Shown: positions 1 through 5,364 of the stretch, piece after piece
Numbering within the stretch: position 1 is the first letter of the stretch
Layout of the letters: each line of letters opens with the position of its first letter
Source: Spirochaetia bacterium
GTDB taxonomy: Bacteria; Spirochaetota; Spirochaetia; Treponematales; Breznakiellaceae
Length of the DNA: 10,427 bases
NCBI GenBank assembly: GCA_025997755.1
Contig: BNVA01000064.1
Coordinates: 1 to 10,427 of the forward strand
Direction of reading: 5' to 3'
Notes under the pieces: model-generated
Told to the model about the DNA's origin: nothing
Seen by the model: the letters and a program-made list of their open reading frames with translations, nothing else
Databases searched by the model: none
Position numbers and translations under genes: made by a program

Positions 1-33
1 CCGTCTTCTGCTTGAAAAAAAAAAAAAAAAAAA
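1..33 (-). other. Illumina P7 adapter end plus poly-A read-through
   Basis: Bases 1-14 are the reverse complement of CAAGCAGAAGACGG, the 5' end of the Illumina P7 flow-cell oligo, and are followed directly by 19 A residues. An adapter end running into poly-A is what is seen when a sequencer reads past a short insert and off the adapter. These bases are not from the organism. Confidence 0.95.
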
Positions 34-218
34 CCCCTGGAATCCCAACAACTTACCCCCCCTTCTACTCCACCTTCCCTCTTCAGAAAAAAAAAAGAAA
101 AAACAAATATGAATAAACAGATTAACACAAAAGTTAAAATTGATAACTCGCTCAAAGAGCATAAAAAAAAATAATACTGACCAAAGTTATAAAGCGCATA
201 CTGCCCTTAAGGAAGATA
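34..218. other. Low-quality contig tip, no gene supported
   Basis: Bases 34-86 are C-rich with only 3 G in 53 bases, unlike the rest of the locus, and look like the noise bases that follow adapter and poly-A in a read. Bases 87-103 are nearly all A, which could have joined such reads to genuine AT-rich sequence. Bases 180-218 still resemble the downstream part of the permease in frame, with stops. A 21-codon frame (ATG at 109) is low-complexity and lysine-rich, and I do not consider it a gene. The mirrored copy is 10210-10394. Confidence 0.6.
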
Positions 219-455
219 TTAAATACCTCGCATGTAAATCTCCGCAAAGTACGCCGCGTAGTTTAAAACAAATGAAATAATAACCGCCGTAAAACGATTG
301 TAAGATAACAATGTTCTGATAACAGTCCAAAAAGCTTCCGATAAAACTATATTTGAAAGTGAATCATACAAAAATGAATAAAGATATTTAGGCGCAAAGT
401 AAATAAAGATAAGCTGCAGGATAAGCGGCGTGCCTCGCATAATAAGCAAATACAA
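219..455 (-). pseudogene. Polar amino-acid ABC transporter permease, fragment (HisM/GlnP type)
   Basis: This is the inner-membrane permease subunit of an ABC importer for polar amino acids, of the family that forms the channel together with an ATPase and a solute-binding protein. The family hallmark RGTPLILQLIFIYF (residues 7-20) and the later NYAAYFAEIYMRGI (65-78), the start of the region that contacts the ATPase, are clear, with hydrophobic segments between. It is 78 residues where the family has about 215-250: the first transmembrane segment is missing at the TTG 'start', and a TAA follows RGI. Beyond that stop the same frame reads Y-L-P-stop-G-Q-Y, keeping the exact spacing of the family's GIxSIPKGQY, so the frame continues to about base 180 with two stops (219-221 and 207-209). 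This is either decay or errors near the contig tip. The 5' end abuts ORF6N head to head with no promoter space. Confidence 0.75.
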
Positions 456-458
456 AAC

Positions 459-947
459 ATGATCTACACGGTGCGCGATTACAAAATCATGCTTGACAGC
501 GACTTATCACGGCTCTACGAGGTTGAGACAAAGGTTTTGAATCAAGCGGTTAAACGTAATATTGAACGCTTCCCGTCAGATTTTATGTTCCGGTTAACCG
601 ACGAGGAATGGCTAACTTTAAGGTCACATTCTGTGACCTTTAGCAATGACAGCCGAAAATATAAGCCTTACGCTTTTACCGAACACGGTATTTTGATGTT
701 ATCCAGCGTCTTAAAAAGCCCCATTGCATCAGACATAAATATCCAGATAATGCGGATTTTTGTCAAAATGAGGCATTATTGGCTTAAACAAACCGATACA
801 AGCGACCAGATCGCTGAATTGCGTAAATTGCTTATGCTTTATATCGAAAAAAATGATAAACGTGTAAACAATGTAATAATTGCATTGAACAATCTGCTTG
901 AGAGTCCGCCGCCACCGAAAAAAACCATAGGATTTAGGATGGACTAG
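459..947 (+). CDS. ORF6N-domain protein
   Basis: This is a predicted DNA-binding protein of the ORF6N family, common in phages, mobile islands and many gut bacteria; its cellular role is mostly unknown. The domain spans about residues 2-110, with characteristic stretches YKIMLDSDLSRLYEVETK, LNQAVKRNIERFPSDFMFRLT and YAFTEHGILMLSSVL, followed by a helical linker (about 115-147) and a proline-rich tail ending in KKTIGFR, also typical of the family. Family members usually have some 8-15 residues before the I-Y-T segment; here the ATG comes one codon before it and there is no Shine-Dalgarno sequence. The frame stays open upstream to 378 with no better start, so the true N-terminus is probably lost at a join near 445-460. 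Its stop codon touches the stop of pyrE on the other strand (0 bp between them). Confidence 0.85.
   Translation: MIYTVRDYKIMLDSDLSRLYEVETKVLNQAVKRNIERFPSDFMFRLTDEEWLTLRSHSVTFSNDSRKYKPYAFTEHGILMLSSVLKSPIASDINIQIMRIFVKMRHYWLKQTDTSDQIAELRKLLMLYIEKNDKRVNNVIIALNNLLESPPPPKKTIGFRMD
620..640. repeat. 9-bp perfect dyad inside the ORF6N gene
   Basis: Bases 620-628 (AAGGTCACA) are the exact reverse complement of 632-640, separated by TTC. The element lies in codons for L-R-S-H-S-V-T-F within the ORF6N domain. It has no following T-run and so is not an intrinsic terminator. It may be chance or a codon-level constraint. The mirrored copy is 9788-9808. Confidence 0.6.
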
Positions 948-1979
948 CTACAACTTTCGGGAGCCGGGTTTTACAAAAGGAATACCCTGTTTACAAAGCT
1001 CACAGTCGTTTTTGTCGAAGTTTGACGCGCTCACCTTTGCCGATGCGTATAACGGCAGTTCAAGCGTTATGTTTTTTTCCCTGCGGTCTACAACGCAGGC
1101 TATAGCCTGCGTTTTTGCGCCCGCCGCTTCCAGCACGGCAATGCTTTCAAGCGAAGATTTTCCTGTTGTTACGACATCTTCTGCAATCAGTATATTTTCG
1201 CCTTGACGCACTTCAAAACCGCGCCTAAGACTCATTTTTCCTTCTTCGTTGCGCTCCGTAAAAAATGCCGGAAGCCTTAACAGCCGTCCAAGCTCATAGG
1301 CTACGACAATGCCGCCCATAGCCGGACCTACAACGGCATCAATTTTTGGTAAAACACCAGCCGAAATATCGGCAAGTATTTTATCCGCAACGGGACGCAG
1401 CACTTTTTCCGCACGGTCTGGGTACTGTAAAAGCCTTGCACATTGAAAATACTTGTCCGAGTGTCTGCCGGACGAAAGCAAAAAATGCCCCTCCAGCAAC
1501 GCACCGCATTCTTTTAAGATTGAAACAGTGTCTTCCATGATGAATACCTTAAAATCTTCTTTTATCATAGCCCACATATCTTTTACATTATTTATTAGAG
1601 GATTTAATTGTTCCCAATCTATTTCTGATCCATACGAATGTCGTATAAAATGACGAAAATACAAGTATTTCTCAAGCGGTTCTTTAATTTCTTTTCTTAA
1701 AATATTTTTTCTTTTGTCGTTCTCTATAAATAATGTTTCAAATAGTGCCTTGTGCCATCGAGCATCACTTGGTATTTGTCCATCAATATTTTTTAATACT
1801 ATAAGCGCAATACTTTCTATACCATTGTAGAAAGAGTGTAATAATAACGCTGTCGCAGATGCTATAATAAAATCCGGTTCTTTAATTTTGCAAAGTGTAA
1901 ATAAGGGTTCTGCATCATTGAACAATTTGTCAATACGGGTTATTTCATTGTTTATTTTTTCAACAAGATGGTTATTCAA
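948..1979 (-). CDS. pyrE: HepT-like HEPN toxin domain fused to orotate phosphoribosyltransferase (PyrE)
   Basis: One frame of 343 residues holds two proteins. Residues 1-147 are a HepT-like HEPN domain, a family of RNases paired with MntA: the LLLHSFYNGIE helix (46-55), the W-H pair (75-76) and FRHFIRHSYG with the RX4HXY motif (R109, H114, Y116; tyrosine AMPylated by MntA in characterised systems). Residues 148-343 are a complete OPRT, which converts orotate and PRPP to OMP in pyrimidine synthesis: SSGRHSDKYFQCA (169-181), VVGPAMGGIVVAYELGR (216-232), FTERNEEGKMSLRRGF, the PRPP loop ILIAEDVVTTGKS (263-275) and tail CELCKQGIPFVKPGSR. A free PyrE has about 190-200 residues, exactly the length from M148. 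The start is TTG with strong AGGTGAGG nine bases upstream. The toxin half is AT-rich (28% G+C in one 60-base sample) and the PyrE half is not (48%), suggesting transfer of the toxin module to the pyrE 5' end. HEPN RNase activity and an intact fusion are inferred. Confidence 0.93.
   Translation of the reverse strand: MNNHLVEKINNEITRIDKLFNDAEPLFTLCKIKEPDFIIASATALLLHSFYNGIESIALIVLKNIDGQIPSDARWHKALFETLFIENDKRKNILRKEIKEPLEKYLYFRHFIRHSYGSEIDWEQLNPLINNVKDMWAMIKEDFKVFIMEDTVSILKECGALLEGHFLLSSGRHSDKYFQCARLLQYPDRAEKVLRPVADKILADISAGVLPKIDAVVGPAMGGIVVAYELGRLLRLPAFFTERNEEGKMSLRRGFEVRQGENILIAEDVVTTGKSSLESIAVLEAAGAKTQAIACVVDRREKNITLELPLYASAKVSASNFDKNDCELCKQGIPFVKPGSRKL
1092..1113. repeat. 22-bp perfect palindrome inside pyrE
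   Basis: The 11 bases AACGCAGGCTA at 1092-1102 are followed immediately by their exact reverse complement at 1103-1113. They encode K-T-Q-A-I-A-C-V-V around residues 289-297 of the fusion, a conserved OPRT stretch. The symmetry ends at 1091/1114. No function is evident; the mirrored copy is 9315-9336. Confidence 0.7.
1536..1550 (-). promoter_or_regulatory. Candidate internal start for free PyrE (ATG with weak AAGG site)
   Basis: On the minus strand, AAGG (1547-1550) lies eight bases before an ATG (1536-1538) that is codon 148 of the fusion. This is exactly where OPRT homology begins (MEDTVSILKECGALLEGHF). The original pyrE start could therefore still produce a normal-length enzyme in addition to the fusion. 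The ribosome site is weaker than that of the toxin. The mirrored copy is 8878-8892. Confidence 0.5.
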
Positions 1980-2268
1980 TTTCTACAACCTCACCTAATT
2001 TATTGAGGAGTGAATATAAATTAGTGTCGCGGTCGAAATCAACAAAATCAAAATCATTTTCTAAGGTCATATATAACTTTCCTCCGGCGGAAAAAAATTT
2101 ATCAGGCGGCAAACCTTTAACACCAATGTCTATATCAGAATATTCATTGGTATTTCCTGTAACTATTGAACCGAAAAGGAAAACAGAAGAACACCCTTCA
2201 TTTTTTAGAAATTCTACAGCATATTTAATATCATTACGATATTTGTTAGGGATATTCTCTAAAGTCAT
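1972..2268 (-). CDS. mntA: MntA-type nucleotidyltransferase antitoxin
   Basis: This 98-residue protein is a minimal nucleotidyltransferase of the MNT/KNTase-fold group. The signature FLFGSIVTGNTNEYSDIDIGV (about 30-50) gives GSX10DXD with G33-S34, D45 and D47, and a likely third metal-binding aspartate at D77 in FDFVDFD. In characterised MntA-HepT pairs such an enzyme transfers AMP from ATP to the toxin's tyrosine in RX4HXY and so silences the RNase; the partner motif is present in the adjoining gene. Length is normal for the family (about 95-140). The gene is promoter-proximal and its last 8 bases overlap the TTG of the toxin frame, the usual antitoxin-first order. The ATG at 2266-2268 has no Shine-Dalgarno sequence and sits at the expected transcription start of the promoter upstream, so it may be read leaderless. 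Composition is AT-rich, like the HepT half. Confidence 0.88.
   Translation of the reverse strand: MTLENIPNKYRNDIKYAVEFLKNEGCSSVFLFGSIVTGNTNEYSDIDIGVKGLPPDKFFSAGGKLYMTLENDFDFVDFDRDTNLYSLLNKLGEVVEIE
1977..1996 (-). promoter_or_regulatory. Ribosome binding site and TTG start of the HepT-PyrE frame
   Basis: AGGTGAGG (1989-1996, minus strand) is nine bases upstream of TTG at 1977-1979. The site lies inside the last codons of mntA, and the TTG overlaps the mntA end by 8 bases, so toxin translation is probably coupled to antitoxin translation. The strength of this site supports the TTG start over any later ATG. The mirrored copy is 8432-8451. Confidence 0.75.
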
Positions 2269-2352
2269 AATAGGATTTTACATTCCCTATTACTTTTTTT
2301 CAATCACCGTGATCACTACACAAACTACGCCGGATTTGATACAATTTAGGAA
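2269..2352. promoter_or_regulatory. Divergent intergenic region between mntA and galM
   Basis: This is an 84-base gap between divergently transcribed genes, so it should carry promoters in both directions. The minus-strand one is listed separately. For galM, TACAAT (2340-2345) is a -10-like hexamer but has no good -35 at the right distance. AGGAA directly touches the galM ATG, too close for a normal Shine-Dalgarno site. The mirrored copy is 8076-8159. Confidence 0.5.
2275..2303 (-). promoter_or_regulatory. Sigma-70-type promoter for mntA-hepT-pyrE
   Basis: On the minus strand, TTGAAA (2298-2303) is followed after exactly 17 bases by TAAAAT (2275-2280), close to the consensus -35 and -10. Transcription would begin about six or seven bases after the -10, which places it on or next to the ATG of mntA at 2268. 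That leaves no room for a leader and no ribosome site is visible. The mirrored copy is 8125-8153. The small dyad ATCAC-C-GTGAT (2303-2313) touches the -35 and could be an operator, but it is short. Confidence 0.55.
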
Positions 2353-3372
2353 ATGAAAATTACACGAAAAACATTCGGGACGCTTTCCAACGGTAAAAAG
2401 ACTCATTTGCTTATTTTGAGCGCCGGGGATTTGCGGCTCTGTATAAGTGAATACGGCGCGGCGTGGACGGAACTTCTTGTTCCATCTGCCAAAGGTGAGC
2501 GCGATGATATTTTATTGGGATACTCCACATTGCAGGGTTATACGCAAAAGGGTTATTTCGGGGCGACCATAGGGCGGTTTGCAAATCGTGTAAATGACGG
2601 CAAGTTTACGCTTGACGGTTGTGAGTACAACCTGCCAAAGAACAACGGAAAAAATAGTCTGCATGGCGGCAGGCATGGTTTTGACAAAAGATTGTGGAAA
2701 GGCGAGGCTTACAAAGACAATGGCGAAATTTTTGCCCGTTTCGAGCTTGATAGTCCAGATGGTGATGAGGGGTACCCGGGTCATCTGCACGCCGTTGTTA
2801 CTTATGGTTTAACGAAAGCAAACGAGGTGATTGCCGAATACAAGGCGACCGTGGATAAAAATTGTCCTGTGAATTTGACAAATCACGCTTATTTTAATCT
2901 TGCGGGCGAAGGAAACGGCAAGATTCTGGATCACGAGCTAAAACTTTTTTCATCAAGCTATATTCCGGTCGATAAAACTTTAATTCCCACAGGCGAGATT
3001 CTGCCGGTTAAGGGTACGCCTTTTGATTTTACAAGCCGCAGGGCGATAAACGCGGTAACGGCGGATAACGGCTATGATCACTGTTTTGTGATTGACGGCG
3101 AATTTGGAAATCTGCGTCCGGCGGCGGAAGTGTTTGAAAGAGAATCCGGCAGAACGATGCATTTATTTACAACTCAACCCGGTTTGCAGTTTTATGCTGG
3201 CGGCAGTATTACGGAAACTCTTGGAAAGGACGGCGCGGTTTACGGAGCGAATTCCGGTTTTTGCCTTGAGACTCAGCACTACCCCGATTCCCCAAATCAA
3301 CCTTCTTTTCCCAGCACTATTTTTGGACCGGAGCGCGACTATAACGAAAAAACGGTATATACTTTTAATTAA
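2353..3372 (+). CDS. galM: Aldose 1-epimerase (mutarotase)
   Basis: This cytoplasmic enzyme interconverts the alpha and beta anomers of glucose, galactose and related sugars, feeding the Leloir pathway and glycolysis. All key regions are present in a full-length 339-residue protein: GATIGRFANRVNDGKF (70-85), NSLHGGRHGFDKRLW with H104, the acid H178 in VNLTNHAYFNLAG, D242 in YDHCF, GLQFYAGG (277-284) and the catalytic base E306 in FCLETQHYPDSPNQ. These positions match the well-studied lactococcal enzyme closely. The ATG at 2353 gives the normal family N-terminus. There is no signal peptide. It is the first gene of a tight plus-strand run, followed after 5 bases by argH; the functions are unrelated, so shared transcription is inferred from spacing only. 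Confidence 0.95.
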   Translation: MKITRKTFGTLSNGKKTHLLILSAGDLRLCISEYGAAWTELLVPSAKGERDDILLGYSTLQGYTQKGYFGATIGRFANRVNDGKFTLDGCEYNLPKNNGKNSLHGGRHGFDKRLWKGEAYKDNGEIFARFELDSPDGDEGYPGHLHAVVTYGLTKANEVIAEYKATVDKNCPVNLTNHAYFNLAGEGNGKILDHELKLFSSSYIPVDKTLIPTGEILPVKGTPFDFTSRRAINAVTADNGYDHCFVIDGEFGNLRPAAEVFERESGRTMHLFTTQPGLQFYAGGSITETLGKDGAVYGANSGFCLETQHYPDSPNQPSFPSTIFGPERDYNEKTVYTFN

Positions 3373-3377
3373 TAGAC

Positions 3378-4790
3378 ATGGACAAAAAAAACGGCTCTAA
3401 AAAAAATAGCGTTCTGTGGGCGGGACGTCTTGCCCGCAAACCTGCCGATGATGCTTTCGCTTTTCAGTCTTCAATCAAGGTTGACGGACGTATGACGAGA
3501 GAAGATATTATGGGCAGCCGCGCCCATGTAAAAATGCTCGGAAAGCAGGGAATTTTACCGGCGGACGATGCACAGTGTATAGACGCGGAGCTTGAAAAAA
3601 TTCAAATTGAGTTGGACGATGGCAGCCTTGAAATCGACTCATCCTATGAAGATATTCACTCGTTTATTGAGGGCGTTTTGACGGATAGGCTGGGAGATGC
3701 CGGACGGGCAGTTCACGCCGGACGCAGCCGTAACGATCAGGTGGCGGTGGATACCCGCCTATATCTAAAACGGCGTACCGACGAGCTTATTGCGGAGCTT
3801 GACGGAACGATCAATGCTATCTTGGATAGGGCAGAGGAGCATACGGAAACTATAATGCCCGGATACACCCACCTGCAAAGAGCGCAGCCGGTAACGCTTG
3901 GCTATCATCTTACCGCATGGGCTTGTGCGCTGCGCCGCGATGAGAGCCGTTTCGCCGATGCAGTACAAAGGTTCGATATCTGTCCTCTGGGCGCGGGAGC
4001 TTTGGCGGGTACTACGCTAGACCTTGACCGCGCTTTTGTTGCGGCGGAACTTGGTTTTTCAGGGGTATCGCTTAATTCGATGGATACCGTAGCCGACCGT
4101 GATTTTGCCGTGGAGCTTGCCGCAGATTGTGCGCTGACGCAGACTCATTTGTCGCGGTTTTGCGAAGATATTGTGATATGGGCGAGTGAAGAATTCAAAT
4201 TTATTGACCTTTCCGAAGAGTGGAGTACCGGTTCGTCGATAATGCCGCAGAAAAAAAATCCCGATTTTGCCGAGCTGATACGGGGCAAGGCAGGACGTAC
4301 AACCGGTAACCTTGTTACCCTCCTCACCCTGTTAAAGGGGCTGCCGTACGCCTACAATAAGGATCTGCAGGAAGACAAGGAAGCGCTTTTCGATAGTCTG
4401 GACACTGTGGAAAATTGCCTGCGTATGTTCGGCGGTATGATTTCAAGCGCCGGTTTTAGGGAGGATCGTATGGCACAGGCTGTAAAAGGCGGCTTTTTGG
4501 AGGCAACCGACGCTGCGGAATATCTTGTAAAGAAAGGTATGCCTTTCCGTACGGCGCACGAAAAAGCCGCACTGCTTGTTCGGGACTGCATTGAGGCGGG
4601 ACAAAATGAACTTTCGCAGAGGACGCTTACACAGTTTAAAGACCGCTCAAGCCTGTTTGAGGATGATGTGTATGCCGCCCTTTCTCCGCTCACCGCCGTC
4701 AAAGCAAGGAAGCTGCCCGGAGGGCCTGCGCCGGAAGAAGTAAGATATCAGATAAAATTGCTGCGCGATAAAATAATTAAGTATTGTTAA
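3378..4790 (+). CDS. argH: Argininosuccinate lyase
   Basis: This enzyme catalyses the last step of arginine synthesis, cleaving argininosuccinate to arginine and fumarate; it works as a cytosolic homotetramer of the fumarase/aspartase superfamily. The superfamily signature GSSIMPQKKNPD (285-296) includes the catalytic flexible-loop serine, and H165 in GYTHLQRAQPV is the conserved histidine. HAGRSRNDQVAVDTRLY (113-129), LWAGRL near the N-terminus and the PLGAGALAGTT segment (203-213) are diagnostic of ArgH rather than fumarase or ASPLs. At 470 residues it is full length (usual 450-475). The ATG at 3378 follows the galM stop by 5 bases with no clear Shine-Dalgarno site, consistent with translational coupling. 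There is no other arg gene in the locus. No broken frame or missing residue was seen. Confidence 0.97.
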   Translation: MDKKNGSKKNSVLWAGRLARKPADDAFAFQSSIKVDGRMTREDIMGSRAHVKMLGKQGILPADDAQCIDAELEKIQIELDDGSLEIDSSYEDIHSFIEGVLTDRLGDAGRAVHAGRSRNDQVAVDTRLYLKRRTDELIAELDGTINAILDRAEEHTETIMPGYTHLQRAQPVTLGYHLTAWACALRRDESRFADAVQRFDICPLGAGALAGTTLDLDRAFVAAELGFSGVSLNSMDTVADRDFAVELAADCALTQTHLSRFCEDIVIWASEEFKFIDLSEEWSTGSSIMPQKKNPDFAELIRGKAGRTTGNLVTLLTLLKGLPYAYNKDLQEDKEALFDSLDTVENCLRMFGGMISSAGFREDRMAQAVKGGFLEATDAAEYLVKKGMPFRTAHEKAALLVRDCIEAGQNELSQRTLTQFKDRSSLFEDDVYAALSPLTAVKARKLPGGPAPEEVRYQIKLLRDKIIKYC

Positions 4791-4802
4791 TACAAAAGTT
4801 TT

Positions 4803-4815
4803 GGAGGAATGTATG
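4803..4815 (+). promoter_or_regulatory. Ribosome binding site deciding the prs start
   Basis: GGAGGA (4803-4808) lies four bases before ATG 4813-4815. A TTG at 4801 in the same frame overlaps this site and would add the residues M-E-E-C; these are the translated ribosome site, not protein. The mirrored copy is 5613-5625. Confidence 0.85.
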
Positions 4816-5364
4816 AGAAATGAATTCGTAGTTACGGCTACACGCTCCATGCGAAGTTACGCGGCAAAGGTTTTGGAATATTTAAAAAAATATACCAGCA
4901 TTGCGTCTAACAAAAGTATTGACGGTATAAACGCGCTTGAGGTAAAAACTTTCGCGGACGGCGAGATGGAGGTTCTTGTCAATATATCGCTGCGCGGAAA
5001 AGATGTTTTTATATTTACAAGCTGTGCAAGAAACGACGCGGGAATAAGCGTAAACGATGCCAGGATAGAGCTTTACCATGCAATTGATGCCTTAAAACGG
5101 TCAAGATGCGAAAAAATCGTTGTTTTTGAACCTTATGTATCTTGCGCCCGTTCCGACCGGCCTATGGACCGCAGCTCCGTGGGACTTTGGGTTCATTTTA
5201 AAAGTATCGTAGAGCTTGGCGCGGGACATATTGTTACATATCAATTACATTCCGATAAATCAAAAGCCATGCTGGACCCTACGCTTTGTCTATTAGACGA
5301 TCTGCCGGCGTTAACTCTTGTAAAAAAATATATCTGCGACAATCACGTTAAGACAGTGGAAAAG
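4813..5364 (+). CDS. prs: Ribose-phosphate pyrophosphokinase (PRPP synthetase), 3'-truncated
   Basis: Prs makes PRPP from ribose 5-phosphate and ATP for purine, pyrimidine, histidine and NAD synthesis; PyrE in this locus consumes PRPP. Residues 1-184 are genuine: the FADGEMEV segment (47-54), RGKDVFIF (61-68), the helix RIELYHAIDALKRS (84-97), the ATP-site loop PYVSCARSDR (107-116, matching YFGYARQDR of standard enzymes) and YQLHSDKS with H146. GLWVHFKS and the long N-terminus differ from the E. coli type and resemble a variant I associate with spirochaetes, from memory. The C-terminal half with the PRPP-binding DD.. loop is absent because the sequence turns back on itself at 5364/5365. The open frame runs on to 5571, but the residues after K184 are antisense prs and not real protein. 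The gene follows argH by 22 bases. Arm-specific residue: A18 (GCA). Confidence 0.9.
5064..5364. other. Unpaired loop between the inverted arms (301 bp)
   Basis: This is the only single-copy part of the window. It is continuous coding sequence of prs on the plus strand, encoding residues 84-184 counted from ATG 4813, with normal PRPP-synthetase content to its last codon. It therefore belongs naturally with the left arm. The false or rearranged join is its right edge, 5364/5365, where the sequence turns back onto the complementary strand at a point 301 bases upstream. Confidence 0.9.

Larger units (their letters stand above)
1..5063 (+). repeat. Left arm of a giant inverted repeat
   Basis: Every gene on this arm has an identical partner on the opposite strand at coordinates summing to 10428. 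The pairing holds from the first base of the window to G5063; base 5064 (G) no longer pairs with base 5364 (G). The only differences I found are C4865 and G4869, whose partners on the other arm (A5563, T5559) would require T and A here. I compared paired translations and sampled DNA stretches, not every base. The outer tip contains sequencing adapter, so this symmetry is most likely an artefact and not a genomic repeat. Confidence 0.97.

Noticed and set aside
34..86. C-rich stretch as a regulatory or telomere-like repeat
   Set aside because: It has no repeat unit, is nearly G-free and directly follows adapter and poly-A, which fits read noise better.
109..174. 21-codon small gene starting at ATG 109
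   Set aside because: Lysine/asparagine-rich, lies in AT-rich low-complexity sequence next to adapter noise, and has no ribosome site other than the A/G run produced by the poly-A bridge.
620..640. Intrinsic terminator
   Set aside because: The hairpin lies mid-gene in ORF6N and has no T-run after it.
2340..2352. galM promoter (-10-like TACAAT) and ribosome site AGGAA
   Set aside because: There is no matching -35 at 16-18 bases, and AGGAA touches the ATG, too close for normal use. Listed only as a note under the intergenic region.
2512..3400. Alternative-frame open reading frames of 60-100 codons over galM, argH and pyrE
   Set aside because: All are shadows of the strongly supported enzymes and show no recognisable domain or ribosome site.
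4801..4812. Start of prs at TTG 4801
   Set aside because: The TTG overlaps the GGAGGA ribosome site for ATG 4813; homology begins only after that ATG.
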